The notes below the pieces were generated by a model. That model had not been told where the DNA came from and did no database searches. It saw nothing but the letters and a program-made list of their open reading frames with translations. Positions 1 through 8,185 of a DNA stretch of 47,078 bases are shown piece by piece; positions within the stretch are counted from its first letter, which is position 1; every line of letters begins with the position of its first letter. The stretch comes from CAYZXK01 sp964482395. GTDB lineage: Bacteria; Planctomycetota; Phycisphaerae; UBA1845; Fen-1342. The position numbers and the translations under genes were made by a program. The stretch is from NCBI GenBank assembly GCA_964482395.1, contig CAYZXK010000042.1:1-47078 (forward strand), given 5' to 3'.

Positions 1-966
1 GAACGACTCCAGCCGGGACGCGGCCGCCGGGTAGTCGAAGCCTAGCCGCCGGGCAATGGTCACCGCTCCGGCCGCGTTCACCGCGTTGTGGATACCGGGC
101 ATCCGCAGCCGGAACGGAAAACGCTCGTTGAGCCGGAAGCGAAGCCAGGGGGCCTGATAGACCGCCTCGGTCAGTCGCACATCGGCCTGCGGATGCCGAC
201 CGAAGGTGGTGACCCGCACGCCCTGGGCGGGCAGGTGGGCCGCAACCGCCGGCGACTCGATGTTCACGGCCGCGAAACCTGGTCCCCGCAGGCACCTCAG
301 GATCGAGCATTCTTCAGCCGCCACCCCGTCCAGGCTTCCCAGCCCCTCCAGATGTTCCTCCCCGACGCAGGTAATCACCGCCATGTCCGGCTCGACGATC
401 GACCCCAAAGCCGTGATCTCGCCCGGCCGATTGGTGCCGATCTCGACCACCAGATACTCATCGCCGGCCTCGGCCGAAAGCAGGGTCAGCGGCACGCCGA
501 TCGCGTTGTTGTAGCTCTTGGGCGAGCATCGCCCGCGGAGGCGACTGGAGAGAATGTGGTGGATCATCGCCTTGGTGGTGGTCTTGCCGTTGCTGCCGAC
601 CACCGCAATCACGTTCCCGGCCAGCAGCCGCCGATGGTACCCGGCCAACCGCCCCAGAGCGGCTACCGTGTCGTCCACCTCGATCAACACGGCCGCCCGT
701 GGCAGGGGCAGGTCGGACGCCTCGATCTGCCCGGCCACCCGACGGGCCTGGGCCCGCTCGACCACCGCCGCAATTGCTCCCCGCTTCAGAGCCGCCAGCG
801 CGAAATCGTGCCCGTCGAAACGCAAGCCACGGAGGGCGAAGAACAGGTCGGCGGCGGCCGTAGTGCGGGAATCCGTCGACACATTCGCAACGCTGACCGT
901 GGGCAACTCTCCCCACGGCCGCCCCCCAATCGCTTCCACCACTTCAGCAAGCGTCAGCTTGATCAC
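1..966 (-). CDS. murF: MurF, UDP-MurNAc-tripeptide:D-Ala-D-Ala ligase (3' end missing)
   Basis: Adds D-Ala-D-Ala to the UDP-MurNAc tripeptide, the last cytoplasmic step of peptidoglycan precursor synthesis. The frame reads without a stop to the window edge, giving about 322 residues of a protein that is usually about 450, so the C-terminal domain is missing. The Mur ligase P-loop VGSNGKTTTK is visible near 575-610. The N-terminal 'TDSRT' and 'FFALRG' motifs and the 'VVEIGTN' and 'EEHLEGLG' motifs also fit the family. I chose the GTG at 966 because AGGAG lies 11 nt upstream and the protein then opens with the typical 'IKLTLAEV'. It lies 34 nt after murE in the same operon. An ATG-only search misses this start. 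Confidence 0.93.
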   Translation of the reverse strand, partial: MIKLTLAEVVEAIGGRPWGELPTVSVANVSTDSRTTAAADLFFALRGLRFDGHDFALAALKRGAIAAVVERAQARRVAGQIEASDLPLPRAAVLIEVDDTVAALGRLAGYHRRLLAGNVIAVVGSNGKTTTKAMIHHILSSRLRGRCSPKSYNNAIGVPLTLLSAEAGDEYLVVEIGTNRPGEITALGSIVEPDMAVITCVGEEHLEGLGSLDGVAAEECSILRCLRGPGFAAVNIESPAVAAHLPAQGVRVTTFGRHPQADVRLTEAVYQAPWLRFRLNERFPFRLRMPGIHNAVNAAGAVTIARRLGFDYPAAASRLESF

Positions 967-1000
967 CGGCCTCGCTACTCCTGGCCGCGGGCAACCGGGG

Positions 1001-2554
1001 TCACGGTCGCTGGCCGCCGGCCCCGCACAGCTCGGCGGCAGCCTCAATCGCCACCTCCACGTCGTCGAAATGCACCCGCCGGTCCCCGATGATCTGATAC
1101 GTCTCGTGCCCCTTCCCGGCAATCAGCACCACATCGCCCGCGTCGGCCAGACTCAGGGCTCTGCGGATCGCCAGGCCCCGGTCTGGCTCCACGATCACCC
1201 GCCGCCGGGCATCCGCGTCGAAGCCCGCCAGAATCTCCTCGATGATCGCCTGCGGGTCCTCGCGGCGCGGGTTGTCGCTGGTTACCACTATGACGTCGGC
1301 CAGCTCGGCCGCCACCCGAGCCATCCGCGGCCGCTTCCTCTTATCACGCTCCCCGCCGCAGCCGAACACCACCATCAGCCGCCGAGCGGTAAGCGGGCGC
1401 AGGACACTGAGCACGTTGCGCAGCGCGTCATCGGAGTGGGCATAATCCACAAACACGTCCGCGACCGACTCGCACGGGACGCGCTGTAACCGTCCGGGGA
1501 TGTTTCGGACCGACATCAGTCCCCCGGCAATCGCGTCCAAGTCGATGCCGACCGCCCGGGCCAGCCCGGCCGCCGTCATGGCGTTGTAGACGTTGTGCCG
1601 ACCGACGATCGCGTTTTCCAGAACCAACTCCCGACCGTCCAGCCTCAGCCGATAGAACGTCCCCTGGTTGGTACTGTGGGATATCCGCGCTGAGATGTCC
1701 GCCTCACCCTCTAGCGAGCACGTCACCACCCGGGCCCGGCAACCGCGGATCATGTGCAGATGGTTCGGGTCATCCCGGTTGACTACCGCCACGGCCTGCC
1801 GGTCCAGGCTGGCGAACAGCCGAGCCTTGGCCGCGCGGTAGTTTTCGAAAGTACCGTGGTAATCCAGGTGATCGCCCGAAAGGTTGGTGAACGCGGCAGC
1901 CGCAAAACGCAGCCCCTCGGTCCGACGCTGGTCCAGAGCGTGACTGGACACCTCCATGACCACCGCATTGGCCCCGGCATCCGCGCACTGGCGAAGGCAG
2001 GCAGCCAACTGAAGCGGCCCCGGCGTGGTCATGCCCGCGCTCACCGTCTTCTGACACAGGTCATACTGCACGGTCCCCAGCATTCCGCATTTCCAGCCGG
2101 CCGCCCGCAGAATCGCCTGAGTCATGAAAACGCTGGTGCTCTTGCCGTTGGTGCCCGTGACGGCCAGCAACTTCAGCCCACCGCAGCTATCCTCCGCCAA
2201 CCCGTACCAGCGCAGGGCCAACCTGGCCAAGGCAGCCCGCGCGTCCGGCACACTGATAATTAACGCCCGGTCGCTGGGTTCCAGGGCCTCGCCCAGGACC
2301 ACGCCGGCGCCGCGTTCAATCGCATCCGGAATGAAGCGCCGGCCGTCGGTCGCAGTGCCCCGCAAAGCCACGAACAACCCCCCGGGCTGTACCTGTCGCG
2401 AATCGTCGTACAGCCCCGTGACTTCCCGCGTCCCGCAGGCAGCCAGGACGTCACCCGGCACCAGGTCTGCCAGCAGCTCGCTTAACTTCCGGCCCAGCGC
2501 TTTCGAATCGGTCGCCAGCCCGCCTCTCATCCGTATTGCTCCGCCACGCCTCAC
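1001..2554 (-). CDS. murE: MurE, UDP-MurNAc-dipeptide:diamino-acid ligase
   Basis: Adds the third amino acid, probably meso-diaminopimelate, to UDP-MurNAc-L-Ala-D-Glu. The 517 residues show the family order: N-terminal UDP-binding part with 'YDDSRQVQPGGLF' (49-61), ATP-binding P-loop GTNGKST (134-140), 'EVSSHALDQ' (201-209), 'NLSGDHLDYHGT' (224-235), and a C-terminal domain with DNPR (427-430). In the family, DNPR marks meso-DAP rather than lysine specificity. The first codon used is a GTG whose last bases overlap the ftsI stop (GTGA), which implies translational coupling. An ATG at 2530 with GGAG upstream is an alternative start. The length is normal. Confidence 0.96.
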   Translation of the reverse strand: MRRGGAIRMRGGLATDSKALGRKLSELLADLVPGDVLAACGTREVTGLYDDSRQVQPGGLFVALRGTATDGRRFIPDAIERGAGVVLGEALEPSDRALIISVPDARAALARLALRWYGLAEDSCGGLKLLAVTGTNGKSTSVFMTQAILRAAGWKCGMLGTVQYDLCQKTVSAGMTTPGPLQLAACLRQCADAGANAVVMEVSSHALDQRRTEGLRFAAAAFTNLSGDHLDYHGTFENYRAAKARLFASLDRQAVAVVNRDDPNHLHMIRGCRARVVTCSLEGEADISARISHSTNQGTFYRLRLDGRELVLENAIVGRHNVYNAMTAAGLARAVGIDLDAIAGGLMSVRNIPGRLQRVPCESVADVFVDYAHSDDALRNVLSVLRPLTARRLMVVFGCGGERDKRKRPRMARVAAELADVIVVTSDNPRREDPQAIIEEILAGFDADARRRVIVEPDRGLAIRRALSLADAGDVVLIAGKGHETYQIIGDRRVHFDDVEVAIEAAAELCGAGGQRP

Positions 2555-4353
2555 CGCCGTCTGGCCGGCGAGGATGAATTCGCGTCCTTACTGGCCGTCA
2601 GCTCCGGCGGCACCTGCATGTAGGCCAGCGTCTCAGCCAAAATCTCTTTCACTGCCGGAGCCGCCACCACGCCGCCGTAATAACCCTCTTTGGTCGGCTT
2701 GTAAATCGAGACCAGAGCCGCCACCCGCGGGTGGTCGGACGGGGCTCCCCCCACGAACGACCCTACGTACTGACCGGGGACGTAGCCGTGGCCGCCGGCT
2801 CGGGCCACCTGAGAGGTTCCCGTCTTGCCGAAGACCTGGTACTCCTCCAACTGGGCGTTTTTGCCAGTGCCGGAGCTAACGGTTTCGACCAACGCCAGCT
2901 TGCGAAATCGCTCCGCAGTCTGCTCATCTAGGACCCGACGAATCGCGACCGGACGGGAGCAGTCGGTGAGAGTTTGCCCGTCGGGCCCGATGATTCCGCG
3001 TACGATCCTGGGTCGCAGGAGGATGCCGCCGTTACAGAAAACGCCGAAAGCGGTCACGATCTGAATCGGCGTCACGGCTATTTCCTGACCGATCGGAATT
3101 GATTGGGGAGAATACAAGGGATTCCAGCGCGAGAAATCCTGAACCAGGCCCGGATGCTCCCCGGGCAGGCCAATCCCCGTGATGTCGCCGAAGCCAAAAG
3201 CGCGCACGTACCGATTCAGCCGCTCCATGCCGCAGCGGGCCCCTACCAGCCCCATCCCGATGTTGCTAGATTTGCTGATGACCTCGTGCAGGGCCAGCGA
3301 ATCATAAGGATGGGTATCCCGGATCGTCCGCCGACCGAAGTTCCGCACCGGCCCGTTGATTGCGAACACCTCGTCCAGTCGGACCAGCCCCTCGTCCAGA
3401 GCGCACGAGGCGATAAACGGTTTGAAAACGCTTCCAGGCTCGAAAGAATCGGTCACGCACCGGTTTCGCCACCGGGCCTCGAAGACCTCCCGACGACTCG
3501 GATCCAACTGGTTGAACTCCGGCGGAATAGCCTGAGCCGGGTCGAAGTCCGGCACGCCGGCCATGGCCAGCACTTCCCCCGACTGCACGTCCAATACGAC
3601 CGCCACCGCCCACTCCGGCTGATGCTTCTCATATGCTCGACCCAGAACCTCCTGCACGACCTGCTGGATATAAGCGTCGATAGTCAGGATCAGGGTGGCG
3701 CCGTCCACCGCCGGCCGGAAGTCGCCGGCTCGCTGACGCACCGGACGACGACCAACGTCCACTACCGCCGTAGCCTGGCCCGGCACGCCCTTGAGCACCG
3801 CCTCGTATTCCGCCTCTATCCCGGCCAGCCCCTGGGCATCCACCCCTACGAACCCCAGTACGTGTGCCGCGACCCGGCCTTGGGGGTACACCCGGGTTGG
3901 CTCCCACTGGATCTCGACCGCCCGCAGTCGGCGTGCCTGGACCGCCTTCTCGACCGCTTCCCGCTCCGCCTCTGTCACCCGGCGTTTGAGCCAGGCGAAA
4001 CGCGAGCCCTCCGCCCGCCAAGCTCGCAGATTCTGCTCCAGCTCGCCCGCATTCAGTCCCAGCAGGGGGGCCAAGCTGTAAGCCACGAACCGCGGATCAT
4101 CCACCAGAACCGGGTCCACAAACACCGACGGCCGACGGACCGTGCCCGCCAACACTCGGCCGCGGGTGTCCAGGATCTCGCCTCGACGAGCTGGAATCAC
4201 GCGAGTCGCGGTCTGCTGTCGCTCGGCCTGGCGACGCAGCTCCGGCCCGCGAGTGGCCTGGATGTAGGCCAGTCGAGCTGCACCCCCTGCCAGAAGCAGT
4301 CCGACCGCCAGAAAAATCAGACCAGAGCCGCGCATCGAGAACCACCCCGCCAA
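2551..4353 (-). CDS. ftsI: FtsI-type class B penicillin-binding protein (septal transpeptidase)
   Basis: Cross-links peptidoglycan at the division site. Numbered from the TTG at 4353 (600 residues), there is one N-terminal membrane anchor (about 10-30), the PBP dimer domain (about 50-200) and the transpeptidase domain with the three active-site motifs: SVFK with catalytic S308 and K311, SSN at 362-364, and KTG at 510-512. I see no C-terminal PASTA domains. The TTG directly follows the ftsL stop; an ATG at 4335 gives a protein six residues shorter and is equally plausible. It overlaps murE by 4 nt. The sequence sets the class (FtsI/PBP3); a septal role follows from the dcw context. Confidence 0.93.
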   Translation of the reverse strand: MAGWFSMRGSGLIFLAVGLLLAGGAARLAYIQATRGPELRRQAERQQTATRVIPARRGEILDTRGRVLAGTVRRPSVFVDPVLVDDPRFVAYSLAPLLGLNAGELEQNLRAWRAEGSRFAWLKRRVTEAEREAVEKAVQARRLRAVEIQWEPTRVYPQGRVAAHVLGFVGVDAQGLAGIEAEYEAVLKGVPGQATAVVDVGRRPVRQRAGDFRPAVDGATLILTIDAYIQQVVQEVLGRAYEKHQPEWAVAVVLDVQSGEVLAMAGVPDFDPAQAIPPEFNQLDPSRREVFEARWRNRCVTDSFEPGSVFKPFIASCALDEGLVRLDEVFAINGPVRNFGRRTIRDTHPYDSLALHEVISKSSNIGMGLVGARCGMERLNRYVRAFGFGDITGIGLPGEHPGLVQDFSRWNPLYSPQSIPIGQEIAVTPIQIVTAFGVFCNGGILLRPRIVRGIIGPDGQTLTDCSRPVAIRRVLDEQTAERFRKLALVETVSSGTGKNAQLEEYQVFGKTGTSQVARAGGHGYVPGQYVGSFVGGAPSDHPRVAALVSIYKPTKEGYYGGVVAAPAVKEILAETLAYMQVPPELTASKDANSSSPARRR

Positions 4354-4629
4354 CTAGGGACGTTCCCCGCGCCGCCCGGCCCCCGGTTGCGGCGACTGCT
4401 CGCTGAGTTCCCTCACCACCTGCTCCGTTCGCTGCCGAATGCGGGCGGGATTGCGCAAGCGAGCCAGCTCCAGTTCGGCCTCGACCAACTCTTGACGGAG
4501 CTGGTGGGCCTCCCGCTGGCATTTGGAGATCGCATAATTCAGGCGCGTGGTCTCCACGCGGAGCGTCACGACCACCAAGAGCAACGCCAACGCCCCCACC
4601 AGAACTGCAATCGTCCGCAGCAGCGTCAT
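4354..4629 (-). CDS. ftsL: FtsL-like division protein
   Basis: A 91-residue bitopic protein with a single membrane span (about 5-23, rich in Leu and Val), followed by a charged helical stretch with coiled-coil character (about 25-75) and a Pro/Gly/Arg tail. Size, topology and position immediately before ftsI match FtsL, which joins FtsB and FtsQ to recruit and activate FtsW-FtsI. FtsL proteins share little sequence, so the call rests on architecture and synteny. The ATG is set by a very strong GGAGGAG seven to nine bases upstream. The stop abuts the ftsI start. Confidence 0.75.
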   Translation of the reverse strand: MTLLRTIAVLVGALALLLVVVTLRVETTRLNYAISKCQREAHQLRQELVEAELELARLRNPARIRQRTEQVVRELSEQSPQPGAGRRGERP

Positions 4630-4681
4630 TTCTCCTCCGGCTCAGACTGGGCTGGATCGACCGGTGGGCAGCCAAGGTCGG

Positions 4682-5581
4682 TCAGCCCTGCACGCCGGGC
4701 ACCCGGATTCGCATACCGGGAGTGATTCGCTGCGGATCCAGCTCCCGGTTCATGGCCACGATCTCTCGCCATCGCCGACTGTCCTTCAACAGCCGCCGGG
4801 CGATGCCCGCCAGCGTGTCCTTTCGCTGTATGGTATACCACTGATGGTTAGCGGTCTTGGCCTCATCCGCCTGCGGCCTGGGACCTGCGGCGGCCGCGAT
4901 GCGTGAATCGAGCGGCATTGGACCTCCAGCCAGCACCCGCTCCGCAGTTTGCCGGTCGGGAATTAACAGCTCCTCGCCTGCCAGGATGCGATCTTTCCGG
5001 TCCTGCAACCGGGGGTTGACCGCCTGCAAGAGTGCGATCAGGCGTGGATCGTCCGACTTCCATTCCCGCCGAGCCAGCTTGGCCAGGGTGTCGCCCCTCG
5101 CGACTCGGTAGACCTTGAACGCCGCAACCGGTTGCGGCCCACCATCATCGCTTGCCATTTCCACCCCGGCGACCTCCACCGTCTGGGCAGACTCGGTCAA
5201 GGGCTCGTCGGTTTCCCCGGAATCCGCAGCGGCCACCGGCCGGTACAGCTCGATGCCTAACGGAGGTAACTGGGGCGGTGACGCTTCCCCCGAAAACGGC
5301 ACCGGCGGGGCCAGGGCCAGGACATCGCTTTCCGGCTCGAGCCCCGGCAGAGCGCCCGCCACGCTCGGACGCTCCAGTTGTTGGGCCCAGGCCACCCGTT
5401 GCTCGTCAGTCACCAGACCGTGAACCTCCGATCCCGGCAAAACCAACCCACCTCCCACCGAATCTCGCATCAGGGGGGAACTAACGCTGACCTGCGGGAC
5501 CGCAGCCTGGCGGACCGCCCAAGACATCCCGCCGATGAAAGCCACGCAGATCAACATCGCCGCTTTCACATTCAAGGCCAT
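4682..5581 (-). CDS. Membrane-anchored protein with two LysM domains
   Basis: A 299-residue exported protein. Residues 5-20 form a hydrophobic signal or anchor, about 30-155 are a Pro- and acid-rich linker of no recognisable fold, and LysM domains lie at about 157-209 ('YRVARGDTLAKLA') and 248-296 ('WYTIQRKDTLAGIA'). LysM binds the N-acetylglucosamine backbone of peptidoglycan. I see no enzymatic domain. It sits between rsmH and ftsL, where most dcw clusters have nothing, and is spaced as an operon member (17 nt after rsmH, 52 nt before ftsL). A GAGGGG ribosome site precedes the ATG. A role in anchoring the division or wall complex is inference from context. Confidence 0.85.
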   Translation of the reverse strand: MALNVKAAMLICVAFIGGMSWAVRQAAVPQVSVSSPLMRDSVGGGLVLPGSEVHGLVTDEQRVAWAQQLERPSVAGALPGLEPESDVLALAPPVPFSGEASPPQLPPLGIELYRPVAAADSGETDEPLTESAQTVEVAGVEMASDDGGPQPVAAFKVYRVARGDTLAKLARREWKSDDPRLIALLQAVNPRLQDRKDRILAGEELLIPDRQTAERVLAGGPMPLDSRIAAAAGPRPQADEAKTANHQWYTIQRKDTLAGIARRLLKDSRRWREIVAMNRELDPQRITPGMRIRVPGVQG

Positions 5582-5598
5582 GGTTGACCCCTCGTTGC

Positions 5599-6507
5599 TT
5601 ACCCGCTGCCCTCTACCCGCACCGCGACCCGCAACTTCGCGCTACGACTGCGCGGGTTGGCCTCCCGTTCCTGTGGGTCGGCAATCACCGGACGCTCGGT
5701 GAGTTCCCGAAACACGCCTCGGGCACGAGCCGCCCGCAAAAACCTTTTGACTATCCCGTCCTCCAGGCTGTGAAAGCTGATCACCGCCAGCTTACCCCCA
5801 GGACGCAAAAACTCCGCAGCTTGCGACAAAAAGCGCTTGAGGTTATCCAACTCCTGGTTGACTGCGATTCGAAGGGCCTGAAACACTCGGGTGGCCGGGT
5901 GGATGCGGCTGCCGCCACGCGGCGGCTGAGCCGACTCGATCACTCGCGAGAGGGCCAGTGTTGTCGTGATCCGCCCCTGATGCCGAGCCTGGCAAATCCG
6001 CTTGGCGATCTTCCTGCTGTGGGGTTCCTGCGCGTTGTAATAGAACAGGTCCGCCAATTCCCGTTCTGAAAGCCGGTTCACCAGGTCCATCGCCCGAAGC
6101 TCCTGCCGCTGGTCGAAGCGCATATCCAGCGGCCCGTCTCGATCAAAAGAGAAACCTCGGGCCGGATCCTCAAGCTGAGCCGAGTTGACGCCCAGGTCCA
6201 GGAGCATGTGGTCCACTCCGGCCACTCCCGCCCGCCGCAGTACTTCCGGAAACTCGGCGAAGTTCGCCTGCGCCAGCTCCACCACCGCTTCCCGCGGCTC
6301 CCCCAGCCGGGCCCTGGCCGCCTTCAGCATCTGCTCGTCCAGGTCCAAGCCGATGTAATGCCCGCCCGGCATGATCAACGGCAACAACGCCGCCGCATGA
6401 CCGCCCTGACCTACGGTACCATCCAGGATGGTCTGGCCGGGCTGCGGACTCAACAGCCCGACCACTTGGGCGAGAAGCACCGGCTGATGCACCGGCTGGC
6501 AGCACAC
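5599..6507 (-). CDS. rsmH: RsmH, 16S rRNA m4C1402 N4-methyltransferase
   Basis: SAM-dependent methylation of C1402 in 16S rRNA. The 302 residues begin with the typical 'HQPVLLAQV', then the SAM-binding loop DGTVGQGGHA (29-38), 'GLDLDEQML', 'LLDLGVNSAQL', 'GFSFDRDGPLDMR' and 'RVFQALRIAVNQEL', and end in 'ISFHSLED'. All are hallmarks of the MraW/RsmH family, and the length is normal. The start is a GTG at 6507 with AAGGAA about eight bases upstream. It is the second gene of the dcw cluster, 327 nt after mraZ, a longer gap than usual. Confidence 0.95.
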   Translation of the reverse strand: MCCQPVHQPVLLAQVVGLLSPQPGQTILDGTVGQGGHAAALLPLIMPGGHYIGLDLDEQMLKAARARLGEPREAVVELAQANFAEFPEVLRRAGVAGVDHMLLDLGVNSAQLEDPARGFSFDRDGPLDMRFDQRQELRAMDLVNRLSERELADLFYYNAQEPHSRKIAKRICQARHQGRITTTLALSRVIESAQPPRGGSRIHPATRVFQALRIAVNQELDNLKRFLSQAAEFLRPGGKLAVISFHSLEDGIVKRFLRAARARGVFRELTERPVIADPQEREANPRSRSAKLRVAVRVEGSG

Positions 6508-6834
6508 TCGCCAGTTCCTTAAAAGTCGGCGTCGCCTGGCCCCGCGAAGGGAGTCTCAGCCCCTGGACATGACCGCCCCCGGACCGCTATACTGCTCACC
6601 CGCTACGGACCCGCCGGTAACGGTCGGCCGCCGCTAGCCTTCCCTGGCCCGCGGACGGCCCCTGGGTTGGGCAGCCCTGCCCGGCTGCCCCGCGGACCGC
6701 GATAGCGTCCTTGCCCACACTGGCCCCGCTGCTCGTGCCGGGGCACTCTCGCCAGTCCGACGTTTGTGTGGGTTGCGGCGGCGACCGGTTCGTTCTTCGC
6801 CGCCGCAACCGGCCCTCGCGAAACCTAACCGCGC
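6508..6834. other. Long mraZ-rsmH spacer without a gene
   Basis: 327 nt separate mraZ from rsmH, where most bacteria have only a few bases. A short ORF here (6596-6808, minus) is basic and low in complexity, lacks a ribosome site and is not supported. The stretch holds a perfect 14-bp hairpin (6771-6810) and a 7-bp GC hairpin with arms at 6669-6675 and 6684-6690. The stretch may be an attenuating leader for the cell-wall genes or may carry its own promoter; I see no convincing sigma70 hexamers. Confidence 0.6.
6771..6810 (-). terminator. Perfect 14-bp hairpin after mraZ (attenuator or terminator candidate)
   Basis: Arm GGTTGCGGCGGCGA at 6771-6784, a 12-nt loop, and its exact complement at 6797-6810. 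It begins about 25 nt after the mraZ stop on the minus strand. No U-run follows on either strand, so it is not a textbook intrinsic terminator. It could stabilise the mraZ transcript end or attenuate read-through into rsmH. Confidence 0.45.
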
Positions 6835-7353
6835 CTATCGGTTCTCGGAAGCCCCAGCAGCTTCCGCCATTGTCTGCACCCGTGCCGGCTCCGCACTAAG
6901 CCTGCCGACCTCTTCCATGGCTCGGGCCCGCTTCTGCGGATAGTCGGGCCACATCGATTCCTCGAACGCCGCGAAATCCTCCGGCCGCCACAACTCAAGG
7001 TGGTCTCGGACCGCGATCAGGACCACGTGCCTGCCCAGCCCCACTCGTTTCAGCAACCGCTCCGGGATCAGAATCCGACCTTGCCCGTCGGGATCCAGCA
7101 GAGCGCTCTGCGAAAACTCAAACTGCCGGTACGCATAGGCGGCGTCCGAAAGCCTGTCATCCGCCGGTTGATGCTCTTGAATGCGCTCGTAATACTTCTC
7201 GGCATACAGCGCCAGCGTTCCCGGCCGTCGCCCCGGCAGGACATAAAACGAATGTCCATCCCGTTCCTCGGACAACTTCCGGCGGATGGCAAAAGGGATC
7301 GAAAGTCGGTTCTTGGGATCAATACTGAGGTTAAACGCGCCGACTAAAAACAT
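6835..7353 (-). CDS. mraZ: MraZ, dcw cluster transcriptional regulator
   Basis: DNA-binding regulator of the SpoVT/AbrB fold that controls its own dcw operon, usually as a repressor. Starting at the ATG at 7353 the protein opens with 'MFLVGAFNLSIDPKNRLSIP', the standard MraZ beginning, and a second half-repeat with 'DPDGQGRILIPERLL' follows near residues 80-95. A GTG at 7383 would add ten residues before the family's usual start and is less likely. At 172 residues it is slightly longer than the usual 140-155, because of an extended C-terminal tail. It is the first gene of the cluster, and an MraZ-like TGGGA box lies in its promoter. Confidence 0.93.
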   Translation of the reverse strand: MFLVGAFNLSIDPKNRLSIPFAIRRKLSEERDGHSFYVLPGRRPGTLALYAEKYYERIQEHQPADDRLSDAAYAYRQFEFSQSALLDPDGQGRILIPERLLKRVGLGRHVVLIAVRDHLELWRPEDFAAFEESMWPDYPQKRARAMEEVGRLSAEPARVQTMAEAAGASENR

Positions 7354-7404
7354 GTCCTGCAAGCCGATCCCACTGGTTGCCACCTGACCAAATCTTGCAG
7401 GGAT

Positions 7405-7433
7405 AGTCTACCACACAGTCCCACCGCAGGCAA
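7405..7433 (-). promoter_or_regulatory. Candidate mraZ promoter with a TGGGA box
   Basis: On the minus strand, TTGCCT (7428-7433) and TAGACT (7405-7410) are separated by exactly 17 nt. The spacer contains TGGGA, then TGGTA 10 nt further on. Known MraZ operators are TGGGN repeats at 10-bp spacing, so this fits an autoregulated start with one good and one imperfect box. Transcription would begin about 45 nt before the ATG at 7353. Confidence 0.5.
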
Positions 7434-7543
7434 GCCAAATTTCGCTTTTTTTCGGTCCAAAGTTCCGCACAAAGAGTTGCCGTGTGGCCTGGCTGTTTGC
7501 GGCCTATCCCATCCAAGCGAGACGATGGCGACTTCGCGGGCTG

Positions 7544-8185
7544 CTAGCCCTTGACCGGCTTGTACTTCCGAATCAGGCCAACCACGACACCCTGGATGCT
7601 TACACGCTTCGTTTTGATAGGTTTGTATGCCGGATTGGCTGGTTGCAGGTGGACACCATCCGCCGCGCGATAAAACCGCTTCAGCGTGGCCTCCCCGTTC
7701 TCCAGGAGGGCTACGACGGTCTCGCCATTGCGGGCCGTTTCTCGCTTCTGCACGACCACGTAGTCCCCGTCGCAGATCTGGTCGTCGACCATGCTGTCGC
7801 CCCGCACCCGAAGGACGAAGGTTTCGCGCGGAGACAGAAAAAGTTCTTCCAGGTCAAGGACTTCGCGTTCTTCGATGGCCTCTATGGGCTGACCGGCAGC
7901 GATGTACCCGACCAGCGGCAGCCGTGTCGGACGCTCGTCCGGAAATTTGATCTGATCGCTAAGTTGCAAAGAGCGTGCCCTGTATCGGCCACGCCGGAGC
8001 AAACCCTTCTTTTGCAGGGCGGTGAGCTGCTCGAACACCGTAACCTTGCTGATGCCGAACTCGTCGGCCACCTCCTGCATGGTGGGCGCGTACCCGTGAG
8101 CCCGGGTGAAGTCCCGGACGAAGGTGAGCACTCGCAACTGTTTGGGGGTGAGGGACATAGGCTGTTTCTTGCCGCTGCGGGCCAT
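7544..8185 (-). CDS. lexA: LexA, SOS response repressor and autoprotease
   Basis: Represses DNA-damage genes until RecA filaments trigger self-cleavage. The 213 residues have an N-terminal winged helix (about 10-75, recognition part 'TMQEVADEFGISKVTVFEQL') and a C-terminal S24 peptidase domain. The cleavage site is A97-G98, the catalytic Ser is S131 in 'RGDSM', and the catalytic Lys is K169 in 'GEATLKRF'. GGAGGAAC stands just before the ATG at 8185, fixing that start over an internal Met10. It lies downstream of an unrecognised ORF that overlaps its 5' end in another frame, and probably shares the promoter at 8550-8578. It reads in the same direction as the dcw genes, but mraZ has its own promoter. 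Confidence 0.96.
   Translation of the reverse strand: MARSGKKQPMSLTPKQLRVLTFVRDFTRAHGYAPTMQEVADEFGISKVTVFEQLTALQKKGLLRRGRYRARSLQLSDQIKFPDERPTRLPLVGYIAAGQPIEAIEEREVLDLEELFLSPRETFVLRVRGDSMVDDQICDGDYVVVQKRETARNGETVVALLENGEATLKRFYRAADGVHLQPANPAYKPIKTKRVSIQGVVVGLIRKYKPVKG

Noticed and set aside
88..1489. Long plus-strand open frames opposite murF and murE
   Set aside because: They are Arg/Pro-rich shadows of the true minus-strand genes, with no ribosome sites or domains.
6596..6808. 70-codon minus ORF between mraZ and rsmH
   Set aside because: Low complexity, basic, no ribosome site; overlaps the hairpin.
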